Counted from the stretch's first letter, positions 6,118 to 14,807 are shown. The stretch is 16,704 nucleotides of DNA from Pseudomonadota bacterium (GCA_030918015.1 JAUPTP010000007.1:1-16704), one strand, 5' to 3'. The notes: generated by a model from the letters alone, not told the origin. Numbers and translations are program-made.

Positions 6118-9100
6118 ATGAGTTCCGATCCGTGCCGAGCCATGCTGCCTGATTCCGCCCCGTCGCCCGTGTCCGAGCGTGCCCGCCCGTCCTTGCTGGA
6201 CCTGGCCTGGCCGCTGCAGGCGCTGGGTTCGCTGCAGGAGGGCCTGGTCTGCTGTCGCCGCCGTCTGTCCGACATCATCGGCGGCGATGTGGTGGCGCTG
6301 CAGGTCGAGGCGGCGTCGGCGCAGGCGGCGCTGCTGCGGGCCTGGCCCGGCCTGTCGGCGCCTCCCGAGCAGGTGTTCCGCCCGGACGAGCGCGGCGTGC
6401 TGGGCCAGGCCCTGCGGTCGCGGCGTGTGGTGCAAGGGGCGGTCCTGGCCTCGGAGGTGATCTGCTCCCGGGGGGGGCGGGTGCCGGCCGGGCATCGGGT
6501 GCTGGCGCTACCGGTCGTCCTGGACGATCAGGCGGTGGCGGTGCTGCTGCTGTGTCCGGAGCGCGAGCTCTCGGCCTGGGCCTGCCGGGAGCTGGAGTGG
6601 CTGGGGCTGCTGCTGGGCCAGCTGGCCCGGCGCGGCCTGACTCCCGGCCCGGCGCCGCAGACCGACCCCTTCGCCGAGGAGCAGGCGCGGCTGGTGGCGC
6701 TGATCGAGGGCATTCCGGTCAGCCTGGTGATGCTGGATGCGCAGCAGCTGCAGATCGTGGCGCTCAATCGCCAGGCCGAGCTGGACTTCACGGCCGCGAG
6801 CGAGCAGGCCCGCGGCTGGGGTCTGGACGAATTGCTGGGCGCCGGGGTGCGGGCGCAGCTCGAGCCCGGCCTGCGGCAGGCGCTGGCGCGCTCCGGTGCG
6901 GTCGAGCAGCCCTTTGTCCGGCCCGGAGCCGAGACGGATGGCGAGCGCCGCTGCCACGCCCGGCATCTGGCAGTGCGCGACCGCTTCGGCCGCCCGCGGC
7001 TCCTGATCTGCCAGCTCGGCGACCTCACGCGCCAGGAGGGCGAGCTGCAGCGGCTGCGCGACTCCGAGGAGCGCTACCGCGAGCTGGTCGAGACGATCGA
7101 CGAGGGCGTCTTCATCACCAGCAGCCTGCATGACGAGCCGATCCATGTGGGCGCGCGGGTGCTCGACATGCTGGGGCTGCCGGGGCTGCCGCCCTGTCCG
7201 CCCGAGGGGCTGCTGTCGCTGCGCGTGGTGCCGCAGGACCGGCCGGTGCTGGCGCGCCAGCGCGAGCTCGATCGCCAGGGCCAGGCCGGTGACCTGACCG
7301 TGCGCATCCAGCATCCGGTGCACGGCCAGCGCTGGCTGCGCCAGCGCACCCGGGTGCGCCGGCTGCCGGGCGGCGAGGTGCGGGTCTACGGCCTGCTCGA
7401 CGATGTCACCGAGGAGCGCGAGCGCGAGCTGCAGCTGCAGGCCGCCCGCGACGCCGCCGAGAGCGCCAGCCAGGCCAAGAGCCAGTTCATGGCGACGATG
7501 AGCCATGAGATCCGCACGCCGATGAACGGCATCCTCGGCATGACCGAGCTGCTGCTGGGCACCCGGCTCGACGACCGCCAGCGCCGCTTCGCGCAGGCGG
7601 TCTACCGCTCGGGCGAGTCGCTGCTGGAGATCATCAACGACGTGCTCGACTTCGCGAAGATCGAGGCGGGCCGCGTCGAGCTGGTGAGCGGCGACGTGGG
7701 CCTGCGCGCGCTGGTCGAGGACACGCTGGAGCTGCTGGCGCCGCGGGCGCACGAGAAGGGCCTGGAGCTCAACCTGCGCGAGGGGCGCGACCTGCCGCCG
7801 GTGATCCAGGCCGATGCGCTGCGGCTGCGCCAGGTGCTCACCAACCTGGTCTCCAACGCGATCAAGTTCACCGAGCGCGGCGAGGTGACCATCGATCTGC
7901 GGCACCGGCCGGTGGCCGGCGTGTCGCCTCTGGAGCAGATCGAGCTGGTCTTCGAGGTGCAGGACACCGGCATCGGCATCGCGCCCGAGGCGCTGCCGCG
8001 GCTGTTCACCGCGTTCACCCAGGTCCACGAGGGCATGGCGCGCCGCTATGGCGGCACCGGACTGGGGCTGGCCATCTCGCGCCAGCTCGTGGAGCTGATG
8101 GGCGGCTCGATCGAGGTCGAGAGCCGGCCGGGCCTGGGCTCGATCTTCCGCTTCATGATCCGCGCCGGGGTGCCGGCGGTGCGGCCCGAGCAGACGCCGG
8201 TCCTGCCGGGCCTCGGTGGCTCGGTGCCGCAGGAGATGGCGGCCGACCTCTCGGCGCCGATGCCGGGGCTGTCGGTGCTGGTGGTCGACGATCACGAGAC
8301 CAACCGCACCGTGCTGGAGAACCTGCTCGGGGCCTGGGGCCTGCGGGTGACGCTGGCCGAGAGCGGCGAGCAGGCCCTGGCGCTGCTGCGCGACGGCGGC
8401 CGCCCCGAGGCCGGCGTGGCCTTCGACCTGATGCTGATCGACTGGCACATGCCCGGCATGGACGGGATCGCGCTGGCGGAGCGGCTGCGCGAGGAGGGGC
8501 TGGCCCCGAAGTCGCGCAAGGTGCTGCTGTCGTCGGTGACCGCGCCCGATGACGCCCGCACCGCACGCGATGCCGGCTTCGATCTCTTCCTGCACAAGCC
8601 GGTGCGGCGCGTGGAGCTGCGGCAGGTGATCCTCGGCGTCGGGGCCGAGGTGCGCCCGGCCGGCGAGCCGGGGGTGCCGCAGTTCGGCGCGCAGGTGCTG
8701 GTCGTGGAGGACAACCCGGTCAACCAGGAGGTCATGGGGCAGATGCTGCAGCGCCTGGGCTGCGCGGTGCGCGTGGCCGGTGCGGCGGTGCAGGGCCTGC
8801 GCCAGCTCTGCGAGCGCCGCTTCGATCTGGTGCTGATGGACATCCAGATGCCGGGCATGGACGGCATCGAGGCGCTGCGCTGCCTGCGGGCCGGGCCGGA
8901 TGCGCGCTGGCGTTTCGTGACGCCGCGGCGCACGCCGGTCATCGCGGTCACGGCCAATGCGCTCGAGGGCGACGAGGACCGCTTCCTGTCGCTGGGCTTC
9001 GACGCCTATCTCTCCAAGCCCTACCGCCAGACGCAGCTGCTGGCGGTGCTGGCGCGCTTCCTGGGCGACCGGCTCGGCCCGAGCGGGCAGGAGGAGATCG

Positions 9101-9606
9101 CCGCGGCGCTGCACACCGTGCCGGGCGAGCTCGCGCCGCTGGACGAGGCGCCGGCCGCACCGGCGCTCGATGCGGAGCTGGGCCGCATCGAGCACTCGCT
9201 GCGGCTGGACCTGCCTGACGAGCCGCTGCTCGATCCTCAGGCGATGCGTCGCCTCCATGATCTCGATCCGCAGGGCAGCAACCAGCTGGTGCGCCGGGTG
9301 CTGCTGGCCTTCGACGCCTCGATCGCCCGCATGCTGCCGATGCTCGATCCCGGCCCGCTCGGCCAGGACCCGGCGGTGGTACGCCATGTCACGCATACTC
9401 TGCGCTCCTCTGCGGCCAGCCTTGGGGCGATGCGGCTGTCGGCGCTGTGCACCGAATGCGATCAGGTGCTGCGCCAGGGCGGCGACATGCGCCTGCTGTC
9501 CGGGATGCTGCAGGGGCTCAGGGCAGAGATGCTCAGGATCCAGACCGGGGTGAGGGAGACGCTCGCGTCCACATGCCCGGCCGAGGCCACAGGACGGCAC
9601 GAGTGA
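6118..9606 (+). CDS. Hybrid sensor histidine kinase with two receivers and HPt domain
   Basis: 1162 residues from the ATG at 6118. The ATG at 6082 overlaps the promoter -10, so I rejected it; GAGGGG stands 4 bases before 6118. Domains in order: GAF-like about 28-170; PAS about 190-305; PAS/PAC about 313-433; coiled linker; HisKA with [15 protein letters not shown] (His463); HATPase with N box SNAIKFT (Asn580), G1 DTGIGI (Asp616) and G2 GGTGLGLA; receiver 1 with Asp775 and Lys827; receiver 2 with Asp908 ([11 protein letters not shown]) and Lys967; and an HPt domain about 1050-1150 with [12 protein letters not shown] (His1093). All phosphorelay residues are present. No membrane helix is seen, so it is cytosolic. 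The layout is that of BarA-like complex hybrid kinases. The REC-PAS-GGDEF-EAL gene starts 11 bases after the stop, so the HPt domain probably passes phosphate to that receiver. The GAF and PAS domains could bind a small ligand or cofactor, not identifiable here. Confidence 0.92.
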   Translation: MSSDPCRAMLPDSAPSPVSERARPSLLDLAWPLQALGSLQEGLVCCRRRLSDIIGGDVVALQVEAASAQAALLRAWPGLSAPPEQVFRPDERGVLGQALRSRRVVQGAVLASEVICSRGGRVPAGHRVLALPVVLDDQAVAVLLLCPERELSAWACRELEWLGLLLGQLARRGLTPGPAPQTDPFAEEQARLVALIEGIPVSLVMLDAQQLQIVALNRQAELDFTAASEQARGWGLDELLGAGVRAQLEPGLRQALARSGAVEQPFVRPGAETDGERRCHARHLAVRDRFGRPRLLICQLGDLTRQEGELQRLRDSEERYRELVETIDEGVFITSSLHDEPIHVGARVLDMLGLPGLPPCPPEGLLSLRVVPQDRPVLARQRELDRQGQAGDLTVRIQHPVHGQRWLRQRTRVRRLPGGEVRVYGLLDDVTEERERELQLQAARDAAESASQAKSQFMATMSHEIRTPMNGILGMTELLLGTRLDDRQRRFAQAVYRSGESLLEIINDVLDFAKIEAGRVELVSGDVGLRALVEDTLELLAPRAHEKGLELNLREGRDLPPVIQADALRLRQVLTNLVSNAIKFTERGEVTIDLRHRPVAGVSPLEQIELVFEVQDTGIGIAPEALPRLFTAFTQVHEGMARRYGGTGLGLAISRQLVELMGGSIEVESRPGLGSIFRFMIRAGVPAVRPEQTPVLPGLGGSVPQEMAADLSAPMPGLSVLVVDDHETNRTVLENLLGAWGLRVTLAESGEQALALLRDGGRPEAGVAFDLMLIDWHMPGMDGIALAERLREEGLAPKSRKVLLSSVTAPDDARTARDAGFDLFLHKPVRRVELRQVILGVGAEVRPAGEPGVPQFGAQVLVVEDNPVNQEVMGQMLQRLGCAVRVAGAAVQGLRQLCERRFDLVLMDIQMPGMDGIEALRCLRAGPDARWRFVTPRRTPVIAVTANALEGDEDRFLSLGFDAYLSKPYRQTQLLAVLARFLGDRLGPSGQEEIAAALHTVPGELAPLDEAPAAPALDAELGRIEHSLRLDLPDEPLLDPQAMRRLHDLDPQGSNQLVRRVLLAFDASIARMLPMLDPGPLGQDPAVVRHVTHTLRSSAASLGAMRLSALCTECDQVLRQGGDMRLLSGMLQGLRAEMLRIQTGVRETLASTCPAEATGRHE

Positions 9607-9617
9607 GAGACGGCTAC

Positions 9618-11771
9618 ATGACAGAGCACCGCCACGACGGTGCCCCCCTTCCGGAGCGGCAGCCTCGCGTGCTGCTGGTCGATGACGATCCGGTCAACCT
9701 GCTGCTGACCGGTGCGGCGCTGCGCGAGCGCGGCTTCACCGTGGTCGAGGCCGAGGGCGGCCTGGCGGCGCTGCAGCAGCTGGCCGACTGGCTGCCCGAC
9801 GTGATCGTGCTCGACGCGATGATGCCGGGCCTGGACGGCTTCGAGATCTGCCGCGAGCTGCGCGATCTGCCCGGCTTCGAGCTGCTGCCGGTGCTGATGC
9901 TCACCGGCCTGGAGGACGAGGACTCGATCGAGCGCGCCTTCGAGGTGGGCGCCACCGACTTCTTCATCAAGTCCTCGCAATGGGCCCTCCTGGCGGCGCG
10001 GCTGCACTACCTGCTGCGCGCGGCCCGGGTGCAGACGGCCCTGCGGCGCAGCCAGTCGCGCCTGTCGCGTGCCCAGGATCTGGCGCGCATGGGCAGCTTC
10101 GAGTGGCAGGGTGACCAGGGCCTGGTGCTCGAGCCCGAGGCGCTGCGGGTGCTCGGGCGTGGTCCGGGTGTTCCGCTCTCGCTGGGCGAGGCCGTGTTCC
10201 TGATCGCGCCGGTGCAGCGGCGCCTGATGATCGCCCGCGTGCGCGATGCCCTGCGCCAGGGCTGTGTCGTCGACTGCGATGTGGCGATCCGCGGCGATCG
10301 GGTGCTGCACATCGAGGCCGAGCCGCAGTTCGACGAGCAGGGGCGGCTGGTCGGCTATGGCGGCATCCTGCAGGACGTGACCGACCGGCGCCTGGCCGAG
10401 GACAAGATCCGCGAGCTGGCCAATGTCGATGCGCTGACCGGCCTGCCCAACCGCCGGCAGCTGATCTGGCGCGCCGGGCGGGCCCTCGAGGCGGCGCAGC
10501 GCCTGGGGCACGCCTGCGCGCTGCTGCTGATCGACCTGGACCGGTTCAAGAACATCAACGACACGCTCGGGCATGCCCGGGGCGATGAGCTGCTCATCGA
10601 GATCGGGCGGCGCCTGAGGCGCTGCCTGAACCACTGCGACCAGATCGCCGATCCGGGCATCGACGGTGCGGGCCTGCGCTCGCACCGCGCGCTGGAGGCG
10701 GTGGGGCGGCTGGGCGGGGACGAGTTCGTCGCGCTGCTGCCCGAGGTGGGCGAGGCCGGGCAGGCGCTGCGGGTGGCTGATGCGATGCTGCAGACGCTGC
10801 GCGAGCCGGTGCTGCTCGAGGGGCGCGAGTATTTCGTCACCGCCAGCATCGGCATCGGGCTGTACCCGCACGACGGTGGGTCGGTGGTCGACCTGCTGCG
10901 CCACGCCGACATCGCCATGTACGCCGCCAAGGCGGAGGGCCGCAATGCACGCCAGCGCTTCCACCCGGACCTGATCGGGCGCAGCCGCGAGAAGCTCGAG
11001 ACCGAGACGGCGCTGCACAAGGCCCTCGAGCGCGGCGAGCTGGTGCTGCACTACCAGCCCAAGATCGATGCCGTGGATGGCCGGGTGCGGGCGGTCGAGG
11101 CCTTGATGCGCTGGCGGCGCGACGGCGCCGGGCTGATCCAGCCGAGCGACTTCATCCCGGTGGCGGAGGAGACCGGCCTGATCCTGCCGATGAGCGCCTG
11201 GGCGATCGCCGAGGCGGCCCGCCAGGTCGCCGCCTGGCGCGATCACCACGGCATCGCGCTGGCCGTCGCCGTGAACCTGCCCAGCCGCTCCTTCGAGCGC
11301 CTCGATCTGGTCGAGCAGCTGCAGGCGGCCACCCGCGCCTTCGGTCTGCCCGCGCAGGCCCTGCAGCTCGAGATCACCGAGACCGGGCTGATGCGCAACA
11401 TCGACCAGGTCGTGCCGGTGCTGCACCGGCTGAGGCAGTCCGGCGTGGAGATCGCGATCGACGACTTCGGCACCGGCTACTCCTCGCTGTCCTACCTGAC
11501 GCAGCTGCCGATCCGCGAGCTCAAGATCGACCGCTCCTTCGTGCGCCATCTCGGCGAGCGCGAGCAGAGCACGGCGGTGGTCACGGCGGTGCTGGCGCTG
11601 GCGCGCTCGCTGCGCCTGCGGGTGGTGGCCGAAGGCGTGGAGACCGAACTGCAGGAGCGGGTGCTGCGCGAGCTGGGCTGCGACACGATGCAGGGCCAGC
11701 GTTTCGCGGCCCCGATGCCCGCCGACGCGCTGGTGCGCTGGCTGGATCGCTGGCGGGCCCGGCCCGTCTGA
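9618..11771 (+). CDS. Response regulator with PAS, GGDEF and EAL domains (c-di-GMP turnover)
   Basis: 717 residues from the ATG at 9618, 11 bases after the hybrid kinase stop and surely cotranscribed. The ribosome site is poor (GAGAGAC), which suggests coupling to the upstream gene. Receiver: about 16-135 with DDD at 22-24, phospho-acceptor Asp66 and Lys118 (followed by Ser, not the usual Pro). PAS: about 150-258. GGDEF: about 265-450, with DALTGLPNRR, IDLDRFKNINDTLGH and an intact GGDEF at 366-370. EAL: about 462-712, with EAL at 494-496, Asn553, Glu585 (LEITE), DDFGTG at 615-620, KIDRSF at 636-641 and AEGVET at 671-676, all residues expected of an active phosphodiesterase. Both catalytic sites therefore look competent, so phosphorylation may switch between making and degrading cyclic-di-GMP. 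A segment of about 24 residues (roughly 339-362) is inserted just before GGDEF, where the RxxD inhibitory site normally sits; the nearest match is RALE. Confidence 0.93.
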   Translation: MTEHRHDGAPLPERQPRVLLVDDDPVNLLLTGAALRERGFTVVEAEGGLAALQQLADWLPDVIVLDAMMPGLDGFEICRELRDLPGFELLPVLMLTGLEDEDSIERAFEVGATDFFIKSSQWALLAARLHYLLRAARVQTALRRSQSRLSRAQDLARMGSFEWQGDQGLVLEPEALRVLGRGPGVPLSLGEAVFLIAPVQRRLMIARVRDALRQGCVVDCDVAIRGDRVLHIEAEPQFDEQGRLVGYGGILQDVTDRRLAEDKIRELANVDALTGLPNRRQLIWRAGRALEAAQRLGHACALLLIDLDRFKNINDTLGHARGDELLIEIGRRLRRCLNHCDQIADPGIDGAGLRSHRALEAVGRLGGDEFVALLPEVGEAGQALRVADAMLQTLREPVLLEGREYFVTASIGIGLYPHDGGSVVDLLRHADIAMYAAKAEGRNARQRFHPDLIGRSREKLETETALHKALERGELVLHYQPKIDAVDGRVRAVEALMRWRRDGAGLIQPSDFIPVAEETGLILPMSAWAIAEAARQVAAWRDHHGIALAVAVNLPSRSFERLDLVEQLQAATRAFGLPAQALQLEITETGLMRNIDQVVPVLHRLRQSGVEIAIDDFGTGYSSLSYLTQLPIRELKIDRSFVRHLGEREQSTAVVTAVLALARSLRLRVVAEGVETELQERVLRELGCDTMQGQRFAAPMPADALVRWLDRWRARPV

Positions 11772-11780
11772 GGTGGTGGG

Positions 11781-11810
11781 GGCGGCGTGCGGCGGCGTGC
11801 GGCGGCGTGC
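11781..11810 (+). repeat. Three exact tandem copies of a 10-base unit
   Basis: GGCGGCGTGC occurs three times head to tail, 10 bases after the GGDEF-EAL stop and about 50 bases before the barrel gene start. A weak -10-like TAGGAT at 11822-11827 would put a 17-base-spaced -35 inside the last two copies. A change in copy number would therefore alter what lies at and upstream of the -35. This may also be only a slippage product. Confidence 0.9.
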
Positions 11811-11859
11811 GGATTTGGCCTTAGGATCCGCAGCCGACCGTTCCGACAGGAATTCCCTG

Positions 11860-13071
11860 ATGCTCCGACATGCCGCTCGCCCGGTCGCGCTCCCGATCGT
11901 GCCGCTCCTGCCGCTCCTGCTGCTCCTGCTGCTCGTGCCCACGGCGCGCGCCGAGCTCTCGCCCTGGACCCTGTCGTTCTCCCAGGCCCTGGCGCGCAAC
12001 AGCAATGTCTTCTACGCCACCGACGAGCGGGCCGTGGGCGACACGATCGCCTCCACCGGCGTGCGTCTCGGCCTGGACCAGCCCGTCGGTCGGCAGCGCC
12101 TGGGCGCCAGCCTGGGGGCGAGCCACAACCGCTACCGCCAGCTCGGGCATCTGGACTTCACGGACCATGCGCTGGACCTGCGCCTGGACCTGGAGACGGC
12201 CGAGCGCCTGTCGGGCACGGTGACGCTGCAGTCGGCCCGCAGCCTGCCCAGGGATCAGAACGATCTGTCCCTCGGCGAGCGCAACCTGCTGACCTCTCGT
12301 GCGCTGGGCGCCACAGCCCGGCTGGGTCTGGTGACGGCGTGGACCCTCGAGGCCGGCGCGGCGTCCAGCCAGTCGCGCTACAGCGCTGCAGCCTACCGCG
12401 GCAGCAACGCCGACCAGGCCTCGGTGCAGATCGGCCTGAGGGTGCGCCCGAGCAGCGCCCTGATGCTGGGCGGCGGGCTGCGGCGGGGACAGGTCGATCT
12501 GGTCGATGTCGGCACGCGCATCGACCGCGATGACCTGGATCTGCTGGCGACGCTCGCGCCCGGCGGGGCGAGCAGCTTCGACGCGCGGATCAGCCTGACG
12601 CGTGAGGCCTATCGCTACGCCACCGGCCTGGGGCGAGACGGCCAGGTCTGGACCGGGGGCTTCGGCTGGTCCTGGCGCCCGACCGGCAAGCTGACCACGC
12701 GCATGCGCCTGAACCGCGACACCAGCAACGCCCGCTTCGACCACGCCAGCAGCCTGCTGCAGGCGCGCACCGACCAAGCGCTGCGCACCACCTCGCTGCA
12801 GCTGGGTGCGAACTGGCAGGCCACGGCCAAGCTCAACGTCGACCTGGGCCTGACCCGCGCGCGCCGTCTGCTCGAGCAGGGACTGATCGCCGGCAGCGAC
12901 GAGACCACCGCGCTGTCGCTCAACGCCCGCCATGCGTTGCGGCACAGCATCGACCTGGGCTGCGGCATGACCTGGTCGCGCCGCACGGTGTCGTACGCGC
13001 CGGGACAGGCGCTGTCCCAGCCGTTCCGGCAGACCCTCTACAGCTGTTCGGGACAGATCCGCCTGAACTGA
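11860..13071 (+). CDS. Secreted outer-membrane beta-barrel protein, EpsL-like
   Basis: 403 residues from the ATG at 11860, with AGGA 8 bases upstream (11848-11851). An N-terminal signal peptide is clear: a charged start, a run of seven Leu (19-25) and a likely cleavage after ARA at 29-31. The mature part is made of alternating polar/hydrophobic strands with short turns throughout, typical of a monomeric outer-membrane barrel, with no globular catalytic motif. Two Cys near the end (368 in LGCGM and 396 in YSCSGQ) could form a disulphide between neighbouring strands. Size and strand pattern resemble EpsL proteins of betaproteobacterial exopolysaccharide and PEP-CTERM/exosortase loci, which I recognise only by general pattern. 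The gene follows the cyclic-di-GMP protein by 88 bases on the same strand and converges on ugd, which supports a polysaccharide link. It could instead be an unrelated porin-like barrel. Confidence 0.65.
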   Translation: MLRHAARPVALPIVPLLPLLLLLLLVPTARAELSPWTLSFSQALARNSNVFYATDERAVGDTIASTGVRLGLDQPVGRQRLGASLGASHNRYRQLGHLDFTDHALDLRLDLETAERLSGTVTLQSARSLPRDQNDLSLGERNLLTSRALGATARLGLVTAWTLEAGAASSQSRYSAAAYRGSNADQASVQIGLRVRPSSALMLGGGLRRGQVDLVDVGTRIDRDDLDLLATLAPGGASSFDARISLTREAYRYATGLGRDGQVWTGGFGWSWRPTGKLTTRMRLNRDTSNARFDHASSLLQARTDQALRTTSLQLGANWQATAKLNVDLGLTRARRLLEQGLIAGSDETTALSLNARHALRHSIDLGCGMTWSRRTVSYAPGQALSQPFRQTLYSCSGQIRLN

Positions 13072-13074
13072 GAG

Positions 13075-13102
13075 GGCCGGTGCCGCCCGATCAGCGGCGG
13101 CC
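13075..13102. terminator. Possible bidirectional terminator hairpin between barrel gene and ugd
   Basis: GGCC (13075-13078) and GCCGC (13082-13086) pair with GCGGC (13094-13098) and GGCC (13099-13102), leaving a 3-base bulge and a 7-base loop. The hairpin spans the 19-base gap between the convergent genes and the last codons of ugd. There is no T tract on either side, so intrinsic termination would be weak; it may act only as a transcript-end stabiliser. Confidence 0.3.
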
Positions 13103-14416
13103 GATCGAGTGGTACTCGAGGCCGAAGGAGCGGATCAGCTCCGGCTCGTACAGATTGCGGCCGTCGAAGACGACCTTGTCCTTGATGCTCGAGGCGATGC
13201 CGTCGAAGTCCGGCGTGCGGAACTCCTTCCACTCGGTGACGATCACCAGCACGTCGGCGCCTTCCAGGGCCTGCTTCTGGCCTTCGGCGTAGCTCAGGCC
13301 GTCCCAGCCGGCCATCACGCGCTGCGCCTCGGTGGCGGCCACCGGGTCATAGGCCTGGACCTTGGCGCCACGCGCCAGCAGCTCCTTGATGATCACCCGG
13401 CTCGGGGCCTCGCGCATGTCGTCGGTGTTGGGCTTGAACGCCAGGCCCCACATCGCGAAGGTCTTGCCCGAGAGGTCCTCGCCATACTTGGCGACGATCT
13501 TGTTGACGAGGACCATCTTCTGCTCCTCGTTGACTTCCTCGACCGCGGTCAGCATCTTGCTGGGCATGCCGTTCTCGGCCGCGATCATCGCCAGGGCCTT
13601 GACGTCCTTGGGGAAGCAGCTGCCGCCGTAGCCCACGCCGGGGTACAGGAACTGCGTGCCGATGCGCGGGTCCGAGCCGATGCCCACGCGCACCATCTCG
13701 ATGTCGGCGCCGACCTTCTCGGCCAGGCGGCTCATCTCGTTCATGAAGCTGATGCGGGTGGCCAGCATGCAGTTGGCCGCGTACTTGATGAACTCGGCCG
13801 AGCGGATGTCGGTGATGATCATGCGGTCGCGGTTGCGCACGAAGGGCTGGTAGAGCGCCTTCATCAGCAGGATCGCGCGCTCGTCCTCGGCGCCGACGAC
13901 GATGCGGTCTGGGCGCATGAAGTCCGCCACCGCCGCACCTTCCTTCAGGAACTCGGGGTTCGAGCAGACCGAGAACTCCATCTCCGGCAGGCCGCGCTTG
14001 GCCAGCTCGTCGCTGATGGCGGCGCGCACCTTGTCGCCCGTGCCCACCGGCACTGTGCTCTTGTCGACGATCACCTTGTGGTCGGTCATCAGGCGGCCGA
14101 TGTTGCGCGCCGCGGCCGTGACGTACTGCAGGTCGGCCGAGCCGTCCTCGTCCGGGGGCGTGCCCACGGCGATGAACTGGATCGTGCCGTGCGCCACCGA
14201 CTTCTCGATGTCGGTGGTGAACTCCAGGCGGCCGGCGGCGACGTTGCGGCGCACCACCTCCAGCAGGCCCGGTTCATGGATCGGGATGCCACCGTCGTGC
14301 AGGATCTTGATCTTGGCCGGATCCACGTCCAGGCACATCACATGGTTGCCCATCTCCGACAGGCACGCGCCTGTCACGAGTCCCACGTAGCCGGTGCCGA
14401 TGACGGTGACTTTCAT
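13091..14416 (-). CDS. ugd: UDP-glucose 6-dehydrogenase
   Basis: 441 residues, the usual length for the bacterial enzyme, from an ATG at 14416 with GAGGA 10 bases upstream. It oxidises UDP-glucose to UDP-glucuronate with two NAD+, in the cytoplasm, supplying uronic acid for capsule, exopolysaccharide or lipid A modification. Visible motifs: the NAD-binding [10 protein letters not shown] at 7-16; VGTPPDEDG near 84-92; DKSTVPVGT near 118-126; NPEFLKEG at 153-160 (Lys158); EFIKYAANC at 208-216 (Lys211); and the catalytic GGSCFPKD at 264-271 with Cys267 as nucleophile. The C-terminal UDP-binding part is complete, including [16 protein letters not shown]. The gene stands alone on this strand behind a long structured leader region. 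Convergence with an EpsL-like barrel gene suggests a use in polysaccharide synthesis rather than antibiotic resistance, though no glycosyltransferase lies in the window. The family call is not in doubt. Confidence 0.97.
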   Translation of the reverse strand: MKVTVIGTGYVGLVTGACLSEMGNHVMCLDVDPAKIKILHDGGIPIHEPGLLEVVRRNVAAGRLEFTTDIEKSVAHGTIQFIAVGTPPDEDGSADLQYVTAAARNIGRLMTDHKVIVDKSTVPVGTGDKVRAAISDELAKRGLPEMEFSVCSNPEFLKEGAAVADFMRPDRIVVGAEDERAILLMKALYQPFVRNRDRMIITDIRSAEFIKYAANCMLATRISFMNEMSRLAEKVGADIEMVRVGIGSDPRIGTQFLYPGVGYGGSCFPKDVKALAMIAAENGMPSKMLTAVEEVNEEQKMVLVNKIVAKYGEDLSGKTFAMWGLAFKPNTDDMREAPSRVIIKELLARGAKVQAYDPVAATEAQRVMAGWDGLSYAEGQKQALEGADVLVIVTEWKEFRTPDFDGIASSIKDKVVFDGRNLYEPELIRSFGLEYHSIGRR

Positions 14417-14476
14417 TGCTTAGCTGTCCTCAGGAAAAAACGGAAAGGGATCGCTGGAAAAAAGGGGCATTCACAG

Positions 14477-14499
14477 TCCGGATTCGGGCTCCGGATTCG
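14477..14499. repeat. Direct repeat of TCCGGATTCG that can also fold as a hairpin
   Basis: TCCGGATTCG occurs at 14477-14486 and again at 14490-14499, a 13-base period. Because TCCGGA is self-complementary, the two copies can also pair as a 6-base stem with a 7-base loop. In the ugd message this stem would lie 13 bases before the first T6 tract, about 65 bases upstream of the ATG. Confidence 0.6.
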
Positions 14500-14588
14500 T
14501 GGCAGCCGTCTTTGTAGCGGATGAGTGGGTGCGAGACACTGATGTGATCGGGGTTGACCCGCATTGTCGGTGGCGATCGTGCCTAGAT

Positions 14589-14601
14589 CACGACAGTCGT
14601 G
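14589..14601. promoter_or_regulatory. 13-base palindrome, candidate operator
   Basis: CACGAC-a-GTCGTG is a perfect 6-1-6 inverted repeat. On the minus strand it touches the position of the -35 for the candidate GACAAT -10 of ugd, so a dimeric regulator bound here could control ugd. The regulator is not identifiable from the sequence. Confidence 0.4.
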
Positions 14602-14606
14602 CGGAA

Positions 14607-14640
14607 AGAATCCGACACCGCATCGCGGTGACCCGATTCT
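14607..14640. promoter_or_regulatory. Long imperfect stem-loop in the ugd/ligase intergenic region
   Basis: AGAATC (14607-14612) pairs with GATTCT (14635-14640) and CACCGC (14616-14621) with GCGGTG (14625-14630), giving 12 paired bases with a small internal loop and a 3-base loop. Neither side has a proper T tract (the minus strand continues TTTCC), so it is a poor terminator. It may be a regulatory structure or DNA cruciform site. Confidence 0.4.
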
Positions 14641-14752
14641 GGGGGGCGCGGTCGGGCTCGCCGGCCTCGGAATTTCATTTTTGCCATCTCGGTTTCCCTG
14701 TCCCTCCACGGGGGGATCCGGACCCGCGGGTACCCGGCTCAGCATGCCGCAC

Positions 14753-14771
14753 GGCGTGACGGATTCACGCC
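14753..14771 (+). promoter_or_regulatory. Stem-loop upstream of the ligase gene
   Basis: GGCGTGA (14753-14759) and TCACGCC (14765-14771) form a perfect 7-base stem with a 5-base loop. It ends 36 bases before the ligase ATG, upstream of the ribosome site AGGAGA. It may be an operator overlapping the promoter or a structure in the 5' leader. Confidence 0.4.
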
Positions 14772-14807
14772 ACGCTGCCGCCCGCAGGGCAACGACAGGA
14801 GAGCGAC

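Larger units (their letters stand above)
14417..14807. other. 391-base divergent intergenic region between ugd and the ligase gene
   Basis: No convincing coding sequence lies here; frames open across it carry no recognisable domain. The base composition is less GC-rich than the genes, with A/T runs at 14444-14463 and 14671-14682. It must hold the promoters of both divergent genes. On the minus strand GACAAT (plus-strand ATTGTC, 14563-14568) is a possible -10 for ugd, and GCTACAAAG a second, but neither has a good -35. No sound promoter is seen for the ligase gene. It contains two hairpins, one 13-base palindrome and one direct repeat, listed separately. The ugd leader just before its ribosome site is almost all pyrimidine and holds two T6 tracts. 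Confidence 0.7.

Noticed and set aside
6508..9600. A 1030-codon open frame on the minus strand opposite the hybrid kinase
   Set aside because: It is a shadow frame caused by high GC content: the protein is a His/Gln/Arg/Leu-rich string with no domain pattern, while the plus strand holds a complete set of kinase motifs.
11781..11810. CRISPR or iteron array
   Set aside because: Units are only 10 bases with no spacers and no replication or cas genes nearby.
9462..12005. An 847-codon minus-strand frame across the GGDEF-EAL gene
   Set aside because: It has the same shadow composition, crosses the intergenic repeat into the barrel gene, and lacks any recognisable motif.
14477..14499. ANTAR-type antitermination hairpin before ugd
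   Set aside because: The loop is 7 bases and lacks the A1/G4 hexaloop pattern, and no second matching hairpin overlaps a T tract directly.
13109..14524. A 471-codon plus-strand frame opposite ugd
   Set aside because: It is His/Asp/Val-rich shadow coding; ugd on the other strand is unmistakable.
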